Source: RGIG3513 sp045658985 (lineage in GTDB: Bacteria > Bacillota > Clostridia > Oscillospirales > Butyricicoccaceae). From it: 58,460 bases of DNA. The notes under the pieces are model-generated. The model saw only the letters and a list, made by a program, of their open reading frames with translations. It was not told the origin of the DNA and did not search any database. The stretch is taken from positions 1 through 58,460 of the forward strand of contig JAZOWC010000036.1 of the NCBI GenBank assembly GCA_045658985.1, given 5' to 3'. Positions 25,230 through 35,580 of the stretch are shown here, in pieces. Both the position numbers and the translations under genes were made by a program. Position 1 is the first letter of the stretch. Each line of letters opens with the position of its first letter.

Positions 25230-26320
25230 GACTGGAATCATTAAAACTTACCGATTTTCGCAACTACGTGAGCGGCAGCTTTGATTTTGCTCCCGGGGTC
25301 AACGTGATAATCGGAGAAAACGGCCGCGGCAAGACCAATATCCTCGAGGCCGTGTACATACTCTCCGGCTGCCGTTCGTGGCGCGGCATCAAGAACGAGG
25401 ATCTGGTGCGGTTCGGCTGTATGCTGGGCCGCGTGGAGGCCAAAGCCGTCAGCCGCGGCAGGGATTTTGGGTATCATATGACCTTTATGCCCGGCAAACG
25501 CACCCGCGTGCTGATCAACGACGTGCAGATAAACCGCAAAGCCAATATGAACGATATTATCAGGTGCGTGCTGTTCTCGCCCGAGGATCTGATGCTTATC
25601 AAAGGCGGCGCCAGTAACCGCCGCAGTCTTATGGACGACTGTCTGTGCCAGCTGAGCCCCATATACGATGAAAATCTCGGCTTTTACGAAAAAATCCTCA
25701 AAAACAAGCAGAAGCTGCTCCGCGACGGAGAGGATTTCCGTGTGCTGCCCGAGCTGAATCTTCAGCTTGCCCATTATTCCACCGAGCTGGTCTGCCGCCG
25801 CTACGAGCTAGTCGATCGGCTGAACACGCTGGCAAAGTCGGTACACAGCGATATTTCGGGCGGCAAAGAAAAACTGACCCTCCGCTACAATACCATGTCC
25901 TGTCTGCAGTGGGTCACCGACCGCAGTCAGATAATAAACACCATCTACACGGCAATGAAAGAGATGGAGAGCGCCGAGATCGCGTCAAAAAGCTGTCTTG
26001 TGGGCGTTCACCGCGACGATATAGAAGTATATATCAACGGCAAAGACGCGCGTAGATTCGCGTCTCAGGGCCAGTCCCGCACGGCGGCCATCGCAATGAA
26101 GTTTGCCCAGAGGGAGCTGCTGCGCGACGGTGAGGACTATCCCCTGCTGCTTCTGGATGACGTACTCAGCGAGCTTGACGAAGCACGTCAGGGCTATATT
26201 CTCAAAAACACCCGTCAGGGCCAGACAATAATCACCTGCTGCCAGATGCCAGAAACCATCGGTGAGGCGAAGTTTATGTATATCCCCGACGAATTCATCG
26301 CCGGAGAAAATCAAGAATAA
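25226..26320 (+). CDS. recF: DNA replication and repair protein RecF
   Basis: A 364-residue SMC-like ATPase. Walker A is GENGRGKTN (30-38), the ABC signature is FASQGQSRT in the C-terminal third, and Walker B is LLLLDDVLSELD. It loads RecA at gaps with RecO and RecR. The start is GTG at 25226, inside the stop of the S4 gene, and gives the conserved first strand MRLESLKLTDFRNY. The gene is followed by ~950 bases of repeats before remB. Confidence 0.96.
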   Translation: MRLESLKLTDFRNYVSGSFDFAPGVNVIIGENGRGKTNILEAVYILSGCRSWRGIKNEDLVRFGCMLGRVEAKAVSRGRDFGYHMTFMPGKRTRVLINDVQINRKANMNDIIRCVLFSPEDLMLIKGGASNRRSLMDDCLCQLSPIYDENLGFYEKILKNKQKLLRDGEDFRVLPELNLQLAHYSTELVCRRYELVDRLNTLAKSVHSDISGGKEKLTLRYNTMSCLQWVTDRSQIINTIYTAMKEMESAEIASKSCLVGVHRDDIEVYINGKDARRFASQGQSRTAAIAMKFAQRELLRDGEDYPLLLLDDVLSELDEARQGYILKNTRQGQTIITCCQMPETIGEAKFMYIPDEFIAGENQE

Positions 26321-26341
26321 TTTATGCCGCAAGGCACATAT

Positions 26342-26503
26342 CGTATTGCATTTTGAGATCCCGCTCGGCTGCGCCTCGCGCTTTTCGTCCGCGTCATTCT
26401 GAGCGGAGCGACAGCGCAGTCGAACTGCGCAGCAGCGACGAACACAGTGAGTCGGGATCTCGGACGAAAAGTTCGACAAGCTCAGGATGACCAAAATGCA
26501 ATA
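26342..26503. repeat. TCATTCTGAGCGGAGC-type repeat with TTGCATTTTG ends, copy 1
   Basis: The inverted ends TTGCATTTTG and CAAAATGCAA enclose GAGATCCCGCTCGGC, GCGTCATTCTGAGCGGAGCG, GTCGAACTGCGCAGCAGCG and GTGAGTCGGGATCTC. Copy 2 is at 38373-38526, and a copy without these ends is at 41268-41398. Repeats containing CATTCTGAGCG are widespread in bacterial genomes. Confidence 0.7.
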
Positions 26504-26586
26504 TATCGCTGTCAGGCAAATGTGAGAACACCTCTGCCTCCCGCACCTCCACTCGTCTCTCCCTTTGGGAGAGCTATGAAAACTCT

Positions 26587-26966
26587 CCGTCCCTTTAGTA
26601 TAAATCCAGGCGCGGAGGTTTGTCTTTGCACCCTTCGCCGCAGGCGCGTGCAAAGACCGGCATATATTCTGCGGCGCAAAGCTATATAAGCTATCCGTTC
26701 TGCCGCTTGGGGATTTATTGAGTAATCCTGCTCTGCGGCAGCGAGAGTAGGGCGCTTCGCAAAGCGCCGCTTATCCGTGTGGCAATGTCATACACCGAGC
26801 CAGTTCTGGGTAAGCGACACTGGGGGTGTGGGGGACTCGAGCCTCTGCGAAGTTTAGGGTCCCCCACTGGTTTTGGTGACTTTTTATATGCCCCACGAGA
26901 CAAGTCTCGCGGGGACCCCGAACAATTCATTAGTTCCGCGGCACTCGCCGCGGGGACAGTCACGCG
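26587..26966 (+). repeat. Long noncoding repeat, copy 2
   Basis: Partner of 14542-14998, without the 77-bp element. It includes a GGGTGTGGGGGACTCG...GGGTCCCCCACTGG region, GTGACTTTTTATATGCCCC, and GAGACAAGTCTC, where one arm of the usual palindrome differs by a base. Confidence 0.7.
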
Positions 26967-27180
26967 TGAGTCCGAGCATGCAATGGCTCGGGGATAGATG
27001 AAGCACCACACCGTATTCTTGGCGGGAGGGCGCGGAGACCCTCCCCTACAAAAACGGCGTGACCGAGCCGCAGCGAGACTGATGAGGTGAAGGTTTGGTT
27101 TCCACCTCATCCACCGCAAGCGGTCCCCCTTCTCCTCATAGGAGAAGGCTTGCGCAGGGCACAGAGACCCCGTCATATAA
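26967..27180. repeat. REP and ERIC-like repeats before remB
   Basis: An inverted REP (about 27025-27050) is followed by a partial right end of the 77-bp element (GTGACCGAGCCGCAGCGAGA, about 27058-27078) and a CCACCTCATCCACCGCAAGC...GGAGAAGGCTT hairpin. No gene is seen. Confidence 0.6.
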
Positions 27181-27266
27181 ATCCGTCCGCAGTATATTAT
27201 TTCATAATACGCGAGTTTTCCCTCTCACCAAAAAAACAGAGACCTATTCTTCAGGAGATAGACCCT

Positions 27267-27539
27267 ATGTATTTACACTTAGGCAAGGATATCAGCGTGC
27301 CGCTTGACAGCATAATCGGCGTCTTTGACATGGACACCTCAACCGGCTCCAAGCACACCAGAGAATTTCTCAATGCCGCCGAGCGTGAAAACCGCCTTAT
27401 AGTCGTCACCGACGAGCTTCCCAAGAGCGCCGTCGTGTGTCTTGAGCCCGAGGGAGTTATGGTATATATTTGTCAGCTTAGCGCAAAAACCCTTGAAAAA
27501 CGAGTAAACAACAATACTTATATGGAGAGCTTGTACTGA
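27267..27539 (+). CDS. remB: RemB-like extracellular matrix regulator (DUF370)
   Basis: A 90-residue DUF370 protein beginning MYLHLGKDISVPLDSIIGVFD, with VVTDELPKSAVVC in the middle. RemA/RemB proteins are DNA-binding regulators of matrix and osmoprotection genes in Bacillus. A copy between recF and gyrB is the usual Bacillota placement (yaaB). The AGGAGA site and the conserved N-terminus fix the start at 27267. It lies 26 bases before gyrB and is probably co-transcribed with it. Confidence 0.92.
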   Translation: MYLHLGKDISVPLDSIIGVFDMDTSTGSKHTREFLNAAERENRLIVVTDELPKSAVVCLEPEGVMVYICQLSAKTLEKRVNNNTYMESLY

Positions 27540-27565
27540 GCTTTTCTATGAAGTCGGAGGTAATT

Positions 27566-29500
27566 ATGAGCGAGATCGAAAAGGTACAAACAACCTATGA
27601 CGAAAGTCAGATACAGGTGCTTGAGGGACTGGAAGCCGTCCGCAAGCGCCCCGGTATGTATATAGGCAGCACCAGCGTAAGCGGTCTGCACCATCTTGTT
27701 TATGAAATAGTGGACAACTCCATAGACGAAGCTCTGGCAGGTTACTGTACCCATATCGAAGTAACCATAAACAAGGACAACACCATCACCGTATCGGACA
27801 ACGGCCGCGGTATCCCCACGGGCAAGCATCCCAAGCTGGGCATCTCCACGCTGGAGGTGGTCTTTACCGTGCTGCATGCAGGCGGCAAGTTCGGCGGCGG
27901 CGGTTACAAGGTGGCGGGCGGTCTTCACGGCGTCGGCGCCAGCGTAGTCAACGCACTGAGCGACTGGCTGACCGTGCGGGTCTGCAACGAGGGCAAGATC
28001 AAGGAGATGGCCTTCGAAAAGGGCGTAACAAAGCAGCCCATGTCGGTCACCGGCGACTGCGCCGAGGACTGCACAGGCACCAGCGTCACCTTCAAGCCCG
28101 ACGGCACTATCTTTGACGAGACCGTGTTTGACTATCAGACACTGTACACCCGTCTGCGCGATCAGGCCTTCCTCAACGCAGGCCTGCGCATCACCCTCCG
28201 TGACCTGCGCGGCGAGGAGGTCAGAGAGGATACCATGTGCTACGAGGGCGGTATCCGCGAGTTTGTTACTTTCCAGAACAACGGCAAGAACGCCCTGCAC
28301 GAGCAGGTAGTATATTTTGACGGCAAAATGGACAAGGCCGACGCCGCCGTGGCTCTCCAGTACACAGACGGCTACTCGGAGGTGTTCCTCTCCTTTGCCA
28401 ACAACATCCGCACCCCCGAGGGCGGTATGCACGAGACAGGCTTCAAGACCGCACTCACCCGCGTGCTCAATGATTACGGCAAGCGGTATAAGTTCCTCAA
28501 AGAGGACGAAAAGCTCTCCGGCGACGACGTCAGAGAGGGCCTGACCTGCGTTATCTCCGTCCGTCTGGAGGAGGCGCAGTTCGAGGGTCAGACCAAGACC
28601 AAGCTGGGCAACGCCTACATCCGCTCCTTTGTGGACAGTTTGGTGAGCGACAAGCTGAGTGCCTTCTTTGAGGAGAATCCTCAGGTAGCCAAGGCCATTA
28701 TGGAAAAAGCCATCCTCGCCGCCTCGGCCCGTGAGGCTGCCCGCAAAGCCCGCGAGAGCATCCGCCGCAAGACGGTGCTTGGCGGCGCCGCGATGCCCGA
28801 CAAGCTGCGCGACTGCAACGAGAATAACCCCGAGCTCACCGAGATCTATATCGTCGAGGGTGATTCGGCAGGCGGCTCGGCCACTCAGGGCAGAGACTCC
28901 CGCTATCAGGCTATTCTGCCTCTGTGGGGCAAGATGCTGAATGTGGAAAAAGTCCGCGCCGACAAAATCTACGGCAACGACAAGCTTCAGCCGGTCATTA
29001 TCGCGCTGGGCGCAGGCTTGGGTGAGGATTTTGACGAGAGCAAGCTGAGATACCACAAGGTGGTTATTATGGCCGATGCCGACGTGGACGGCAGCCACAT
29101 CCGCACACTTCTGCTGACCTTCTTCTTCAGATATATGAAGCCTCTCATCGAGCGCGGCTACGTCTACGCCGCCGTGCCTCCCCTCTATAAGCTGAAAAAG
29201 GGCAAGGACGTCAGAGTCGCCTTCTCCGACGAGGAGCGCGATATGATCTCTCAGGAGATGCGCGCAGGCAACGAGAACGCCAAGATCGACATCTCCCGCT
29301 ATAAGGGTCTCGGTGAGATGAACCCCGACGAACTGTGGGAGACCACCATGGACCCCGAACGCCGCACCCTCAAAAAGATCACCCTCGAGGATGCCGCCAA
29401 AGCCGACGAGATATTCTCCCTGCTGATGGGCGAAAAGGTCGAGCCGCGCAAAGAATTCATCGAGCGCAACGCAAAATACGCCGTAAATCTGGACTTCTGA
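27566..29500 (+). CDS. gyrB: DNA gyrase subunit B
   Basis: A 644-residue ATPase subunit. The GHKL ATPase has EIVDNSIDEALAGYC and the G-loops. The TOPRIM domain has EGDSAGGSA and DADVDGSHIRTLLLT. The C-terminus is the usual PDELWETTMDP...RNAKYAVNLDF. The TOPRIM-linked motif reads LPLWGKMLNVEKVR where many gyrases have LPLRGK or LPLKGK. The start at 27566 is preferred to 27548 because GGAGG lies just before it. It partners GyrA 12 bases downstream. Confidence 0.97.
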   Translation: MSEIEKVQTTYDESQIQVLEGLEAVRKRPGMYIGSTSVSGLHHLVYEIVDNSIDEALAGYCTHIEVTINKDNTITVSDNGRGIPTGKHPKLGISTLEVVFTVLHAGGKFGGGGYKVAGGLHGVGASVVNALSDWLTVRVCNEGKIKEMAFEKGVTKQPMSVTGDCAEDCTGTSVTFKPDGTIFDETVFDYQTLYTRLRDQAFLNAGLRITLRDLRGEEVREDTMCYEGGIREFVTFQNNGKNALHEQVVYFDGKMDKADAAVALQYTDGYSEVFLSFANNIRTPEGGMHETGFKTALTRVLNDYGKRYKFLKEDEKLSGDDVREGLTCVISVRLEEAQFEGQTKTKLGNAYIRSFVDSLVSDKLSAFFEENPQVAKAIMEKAILAASAREAARKARESIRRKTVLGGAAMPDKLRDCNENNPELTEIYIVEGDSAGGSATQGRDSRYQAILPLWGKMLNVEKVRADKIYGNDKLQPVIIALGAGLGEDFDESKLRYHKVVIMADADVDGSHIRTLLLTFFFRYMKPLIERGYVYAAVPPLYKLKKGKDVRVAFSDEERDMISQEMRAGNENAKIDISRYKGLGEMNPDELWETTMDPERRTLKKITLEDAAKADEIFSLLMGEKVEPRKEFIERNAKYAVNLDF

Positions 29501-29512
29501 GGAGTGTAAATT

Positions 29513-32092
<2,580 letters not shown>

Positions 32093-32095
32093 AAA

Positions 32096-32536
32096 ATGGC
32101 AAAAAAAATCGAAATATACACAGACGGCGCCTGCTCGGGCAATCCCGGCCCGGGGGGCTGGGGCGCCGTACTGCGCTACAAGGGCATAGAGAAGGAGCTG
32201 TCGGGCGGCGAACCAAACACCACCAACAACCGTATGGAGCTGACGGCGGTCATCGAAGCACTCCGCGCCCTCAAAGAACCCTGCATGATCACCCTCTACA
32301 CCGACTCCAAGTACGTGTCTGATGCATTCAATCAGGGCTGGATCTACAGCTGGATGAAAAAAGACTGGAAAAAAGCCGACGGCAAGCCGGTACTCAACCG
32401 TGAGCTGTGGCAGCAGCTGTACGCGCTGTGGAAACAGCACGACATCACCCTCGTCTGGGTCAAAGGCCACGCGGATAATGTCTACAACAACCGATGTGAT
32501 GCTCTTGCGGTTGCGCAGAGTAAAAGCTTTATGTAG
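32096..32536 (+). CDS. rnhA: Ribonuclease HI
   Basis: A 146-residue enzyme that matches E. coli RNase HI almost residue for residue at the active site: D10 (YTDGACSGNPG), E48 (NNRMELTA), D70 (YTDSKYV) and D134 (NNRCDALA), plus H125 in KGHAD. It removes RNA from RNA-DNA hybrids and R-loops. The linkage to gyrA, three bases away, is plausible because both counter transcription-associated topology. No ribosome-binding site is obvious because the start is close to the gyrA stop. The stop codon overlaps the first base of a 3' structured repeat. Confidence 0.95.
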   Translation: MAKKIEIYTDGACSGNPGPGGWGAVLRYKGIEKELSGGEPNTTNNRMELTAVIEALRALKEPCMITLYTDSKYVSDAFNQGWIYSWMKKDWKKADGKPVLNRELWQQLYALWKQHDITLVWVKGHADNVYNNRCDALAVAQSKSFM

Positions 32537-32641
32537 GAACGGACTGATTTCGCGTTTCTACTGCGTAACTCTCGGGTCGCCGTACAAATAGTACTGTCAA
32601 CCCTCGTGTTACTTGTATAATCCACGAAATCCCCGTTCCCC
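32536..32641 (+). repeat. 3' structured element ('GTAC element'), copy 1 after rnhA
   Basis: Ends GGAACGGACTGATTTCGCG and CGAAATCCCCGTTCC pair. Inside are TTCTACTGC, then GGGT-CGCC-GTAC, a short loop, GTACTG-TCA-ACCC and TTGTATAAT. It starts at the rnhA stop codon. Confidence 0.75.
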
Positions 32642-32649
32642 CATAAAAA

Positions 32650-32870
32650 GCCTTCTCCTATGAGGAGAAGGTGTCAGCGCAGCTGACGGATGAGGTGGTG
32701 CTATCCAATCCGTCGGCTCTGCCGACACCTTGTGTTCTTGTCGCCGCAGGCGATATATCGAACCGCGCAGCGGTATATCGAATTGCCGCCGCGCGGCAAT
32801 ATATCGAGTTTGAGCGCAAGCTCAAACATATCGACTACTATCCAATCCGTCGGCTCTGCCGACACCTTCG
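32650..32870. repeat. ERIC-like hairpin and family A half-array
   Basis: AAGCCTTCTCCTATGAGGAGAAGG with the TCAGCGCAGCTGA stem (32646-32692), then ATATCGA linkers (about 32738-32844) separating CGCCGCAGGCG, ACCGCGCAGCGGT, TTGCCGCCGCGCGGCAA and GTTTGAGCGCAAGCTCAAAC. Confidence 0.65.
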
Positions 32871-32944
32871 CTCTTAGCTATTAGCTCTTAGCTCTTCCAT
32901 TACGCCGCTTCTGTGACCAAGTCACATTAAATCCAATTTACTAC

Positions 32945-32973
32945 TTGAAACTTCACTTAAAATATCGTATATT
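32945..32973 (+). promoter_or_regulatory. Promoter of nifS-nifU
   Basis: TTGAAA, 17-base spacer, TATATT; 58 bases before the ATG. Confidence 0.65.
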
Positions 32974-33031
32974 ACTATGTGAAAAAAATAAAATACCGTT
33001 TTTGGTTTACAAAAAGGAGTTTTTCCAAATA

Positions 33032-34204
33032 ATGGACAAGCGATTTGTTTATGCAGACAATGCCGCCACCACTCCCGTAGCAGCCGAAGTTCTCAACAAG
33101 ATGCTTCCCTACTTCACCGGCGAGTTCGGCAACCCCTCTGCAGGCTTTTATTCTCTCGGTCAGCGCGCCAAGGCCGCTATCGAGGAGGCACGTCAGCAGG
33201 TAGCCAACGTTATCGGCGCCGATGCCAAGGAGATCATCTTCACCGGCTCGGGCACCGAGGCTGATAATATGGCTCTCCGTGGCTTTATGCACTCCAAGCA
33301 GGCCAAAGGCCGCCGTCGCCTCATCACCACCGCTATTGAGCATCACGCAATCCTGCACACCGCCGACGCACTCAAGGATGAGGGCTTCAACGTGGTCGTG
33401 CTCCCCGTTGATTCCAACGGCGTGGTCGACCTCGTCGCACTTGAGAACGCTATCAACGAGGACACCGCTCTGGTCTCCATCATGACCGCCAACAACGAGA
33501 TCGGCACCATCCAGCCCCTCCGCGAGATCGCCGAAATCTGCCACAAAAAGGGCGTGTTCTTCCACACCGACGCCGTTCAGGCATTCGGCCATATCCCCAT
33601 CAACGTCAAGGAGCTGGGCATTGATATGCTCTCCCTCAGCGGTCACAAGATCAACGCTCCCAAGGGCGTAGGCGCTCTGTATGTCCGATCCGGCATCGCG
33701 CTGCAGTCCTACATCACCGGCGGCGGACAGGAAAAAGGCCGCCGCAGCGGCACCGAGAACGTAGCAGGCATCGTGGCTCTGGGCGAGGCTGCCCGTCTCA
33801 AGGGCGAGAACATGGAGCGCGAGATGGCATACGTCAGCTCCCTCAGCCGCAGACTGCAGGAGAAGGTGCTGGCTCGCATCCCCCAGTGCTCGCTGACCGG
33901 CCACCCCACAAACCGTCTGCCCGGCAACAGCTCCTTTGTCTTTGCCGCCATCGAGGGCGAGACTCTGATCATGGACCTCAATCTTGCAGGCATCTGCGCC
34001 GCCACCGGCTCGGCCTGCTCCACCGCAAGCTTAGACCCCAGCCACGTGCTGATGAGCATCGGTTTGTCTCATGAGCGTGCACACGGCTCTCTCCGTCTGA
34101 CCCTTGATGTGATGAACACCGAGGACGACGTGGACTATATTGTTGACAATCTGGAAAAGATACTTGAAAGGCGCAGAAAAATGTCGCCTGTCTGGGAGGA
34201 ATAA
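33032..34204 (+). CDS. nifS: Cysteine desulfurase (NifS/IscS-like)
   Basis: A 390-residue PLP enzyme that converts cysteine to alanine and delivers sulfur for Fe-S clusters. Visible are YADNAATTP at the start, H104 in IEHHA, the PLP lysine K206 in LSGHKINAPKG, and the catalytic C329 in GSACSTAS within a flexible loop. The short loop around it suits the NifS/IscS group. The start at 33032 follows AAAAGGAG; an upstream in-frame extension is not conserved. nifU follows after three bases. No IscR-type regulator is next to it. Confidence 0.94.
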   Translation: MDKRFVYADNAATTPVAAEVLNKMLPYFTGEFGNPSAGFYSLGQRAKAAIEEARQQVANVIGADAKEIIFTGSGTEADNMALRGFMHSKQAKGRRRLITTAIEHHAILHTADALKDEGFNVVVLPVDSNGVVDLVALENAINEDTALVSIMTANNEIGTIQPLREIAEICHKKGVFFHTDAVQAFGHIPINVKELGIDMLSLSGHKINAPKGVGALYVRSGIALQSYITGGGQEKGRRSGTENVAGIVALGEAARLKGENMEREMAYVSSLSRRLQEKVLARIPQCSLTGHPTNRLPGNSSFVFAAIEGETLIMDLNLAGICAATGSACSTASLDPSHVLMSIGLSHERAHGSLRLTLDVMNTEDDVDYIVDNLEKILERRRKMSPVWEE

Positions 34205-34207
34205 AAT

Positions 34208-34642
34208 ATGGAATACTCAAGCAAGGTTATGGATCATTTCGCCAACCCCCGCAACGTCGGTGAACTGGATGGCGCAAACGCCGTAGGTCAGGTAGGCAAC
34301 CTCAAGTGCGGCGATATCATGAAGATCTACATGAAGATAGAGGACGATATCATCAAGGATATCTCCTTCAAGACCTTTGGCTGCGGCGCCGCCATCGCTA
34401 CATCCTCTATGGCAACCGAAATGGTCAAGGGCAAGACTATTCAGGAAGCTCTCAAGCTGACCAACTCTGCCGTTGTTGAAGCTCTCGAAGGACTCCCCCC
34501 CGCAAAGGTGCATTGCTCCGTCCTGGCAGAAGAAGCCATCAAGGCCGCCCTCGCCGACTACTACAAGAATCAGGGCATTGATCCTACTCCTATTATTGGA
34601 TGCACAGGTGACTGTGAGCATTGCCACGGAGAGCATCACTAA
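34208..34642 (+). CDS. nifU: Fe-S cluster assembly scaffold NifU/IscU
   Basis: A 144-residue U-type scaffold. The cluster ligands are C34 with D36 (KCGD), C59 (FGCGAA) and C103 (VHCSVLAEEA). It accepts sulfur from the NifS encoded just upstream. After the normal IscU core the protein ends in a short Cys/His-rich tail, GCTGDCEHCHGEHH, with C132, C136 and C139, which could bind a metal. It lacks the NifU ferredoxin and Nfu domains. A 3' structured element begins 15 bases after the stop. Confidence 0.93.
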   Translation: MEYSSKVMDHFANPRNVGELDGANAVGQVGNLKCGDIMKIYMKIEDDIIKDISFKTFGCGAAIATSSMATEMVKGKTIQEALKLTNSAVVEALEGLPPAKVHCSVLAEEAIKAALADYYKNQGIDPTPIIGCTGDCEHCHGEHH

Positions 34643-34656
34643 TTGATAATGGATTA

Positions 34657-34760
34657 GGGAACGGATCCTTCGCGATTCTACTGCAGAACCTCGGCATTGC
34701 CGTACACATAGTACTGCCAATGCCGTTGTTCTTTGTATAATGCGCGAAACCCCGTTCCCC
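34657..34760 (+). repeat. 3' structured element, copy 2 after nifU
   Basis: Same plan as copy 1, but the middle stem is GGCATTG/CAATGCC instead of GGGT/ACCC. The end stems remain complementary. Confidence 0.75.
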
Positions 34761-34839
34761 CGCAGAAAACCTGAGGTTTTCAATGAAATCCACCCTGCGG
34801 AATGGAGGATATACCGCTTCGCGGTATGATATCCTCGCT

Positions 34840-34915
34840 CCCCAAAAGCCTTCCCCTATGCAGGGGAAGGTGGCATTTTCGCAAGAAAATGACGGATGAG
34901 GTGGTGCTATCCAAT
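34840..34915. repeat. ERIC-like hairpin repeat
   Basis: AAGCCTTCCCCTATGCAGGG... with an inner ATTTTCGCAAGAAAATG-type stem and the end GACGGATGAGGTGGTG. Same family as 12099 and 58255. Confidence 0.65.
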
Positions 34916-34927
34916 CCGTCGCGCCAG

Positions 34928-35025
34928 CGACACCGACATGCAGGCGTAGCCTGCAATTCATGCCCGCAGGGCAATTCATGAAAGCATCAGCTTTCAATTC
35001 ATGCAGATGCAATCTGCAATTCATA
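34928..35025. repeat. Hairpin array, linker family B, partial copy before thrS
   Basis: GCAGGCGTAGCCTGC, GCCCGCAGGGC, GAAAGCATCAGCTTTC and GCAGATGCAATCTGC are separated by AATTCAT. Only the right half is present. It ends 7 bases before the thrS promoter. Confidence 0.75.
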
Positions 35026-35031
35026 TTATTC

Positions 35032-35060
35032 TTGACAAACGTCGGGAATAATACTATAAT
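35032..35060 (+). promoter_or_regulatory. Consensus promoter of thrS
   Basis: Perfect TTGACA, 17-base spacer, perfect TATAAT. Confidence 0.88.
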
Positions 35061-35066
35061 TCAAAC

Positions 35067-35331
35067 AAATCCGTCGATCGGGACGGGGCAGAATGTCCAC
35101 CCTGCACAGAGAGTATGCGCCATAGGCTGAGAGCGCAGACAAAATTGTTTTGCCCATACCACCCGTGAGGAGCGGAGCACAACGGGCATTTGCCTCAGTA
35201 TGCTCACGCCGTTTTGTCAGCGTTATCGACCTATAAGCGGCGGCAGTTTTGCCGCAAGCAGAGTGGAACCGCGGAAATATGTTTTTTCGTCTCTGCAGTA
35301 TGGAATAATACCGTACTGCGGAGACTTTTTT
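35067..35331 (+). promoter_or_regulatory. T-box riboswitch (tRNA-Thr-sensing leader) of thrS
   Basis: The T-box core GAGTGGAACCGCGG is at 35261-35274, after a GCGGCAGTTTTGCCGC stem. A long Stem I region precedes it (35075-35220). The terminator stem GTCTCTGCAGTA / TACTGCGGAGAC with T6 lies at 35289-35331 and competes with the antiterminator that pairs with the T-box. Uncharged tRNA-Thr is the expected ligand. An ACC triplet near 35160 is a possible specifier, but I could not confirm it. Confidence 0.85.
35289..35331 (+). terminator. T-box terminator
   Basis: The stem of 12 pairs GTCTCTGCAGTA/TACTGCGGAGAC, with one G-T pair, is followed by six T. Confidence 0.85.
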
Positions 35332-35339
35332 CTTATTTT

Positions 35340-35540
35340 TGGCTTTGCCAAAAATATATCGAGCGTGCCTTGCACGCATATCGAGCCGAGCATAGCGAGT
35401 CATATCGATCGCCGCAGGCGAATATCGACACAAGTTGCTTCTCATCGATATGTTTGACCCTGCGGTTCAAACTCGATATGTTCACCAAGGTGAACTCGAT
35501 ATGTGCTGCGCACTCGATATATTTTTTCTGCGAAAAAATG
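35340..35540. repeat. Hairpin array, linker family A, between T-box and thrS
   Basis: ATATCGA linkers come first and CGATATG linkers follow, the reverse order of the 1-179 copy. Units include GCGTGCCTTGCACGC, GTTTGACCCTGCGGTTCAAAC, GTTCACCAAGGTGAAC and GTGCTGCGCAC. It lies in the transcribed leader between the terminator and the thrS start, which is an unusual place. Confidence 0.75.
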
Positions 35541-35580
35541 ATACTAAAATTAATCTTATCATACAAAGGAGACACACACT

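Noticed and set aside
26342..26503. A lineage-specific novel element
   Set aside because: The CATTCTGAGCGGAGC/GTCGAA core is a widespread repeat type in bacterial genomes. Only the TTGCATTTTG ends are noteworthy.
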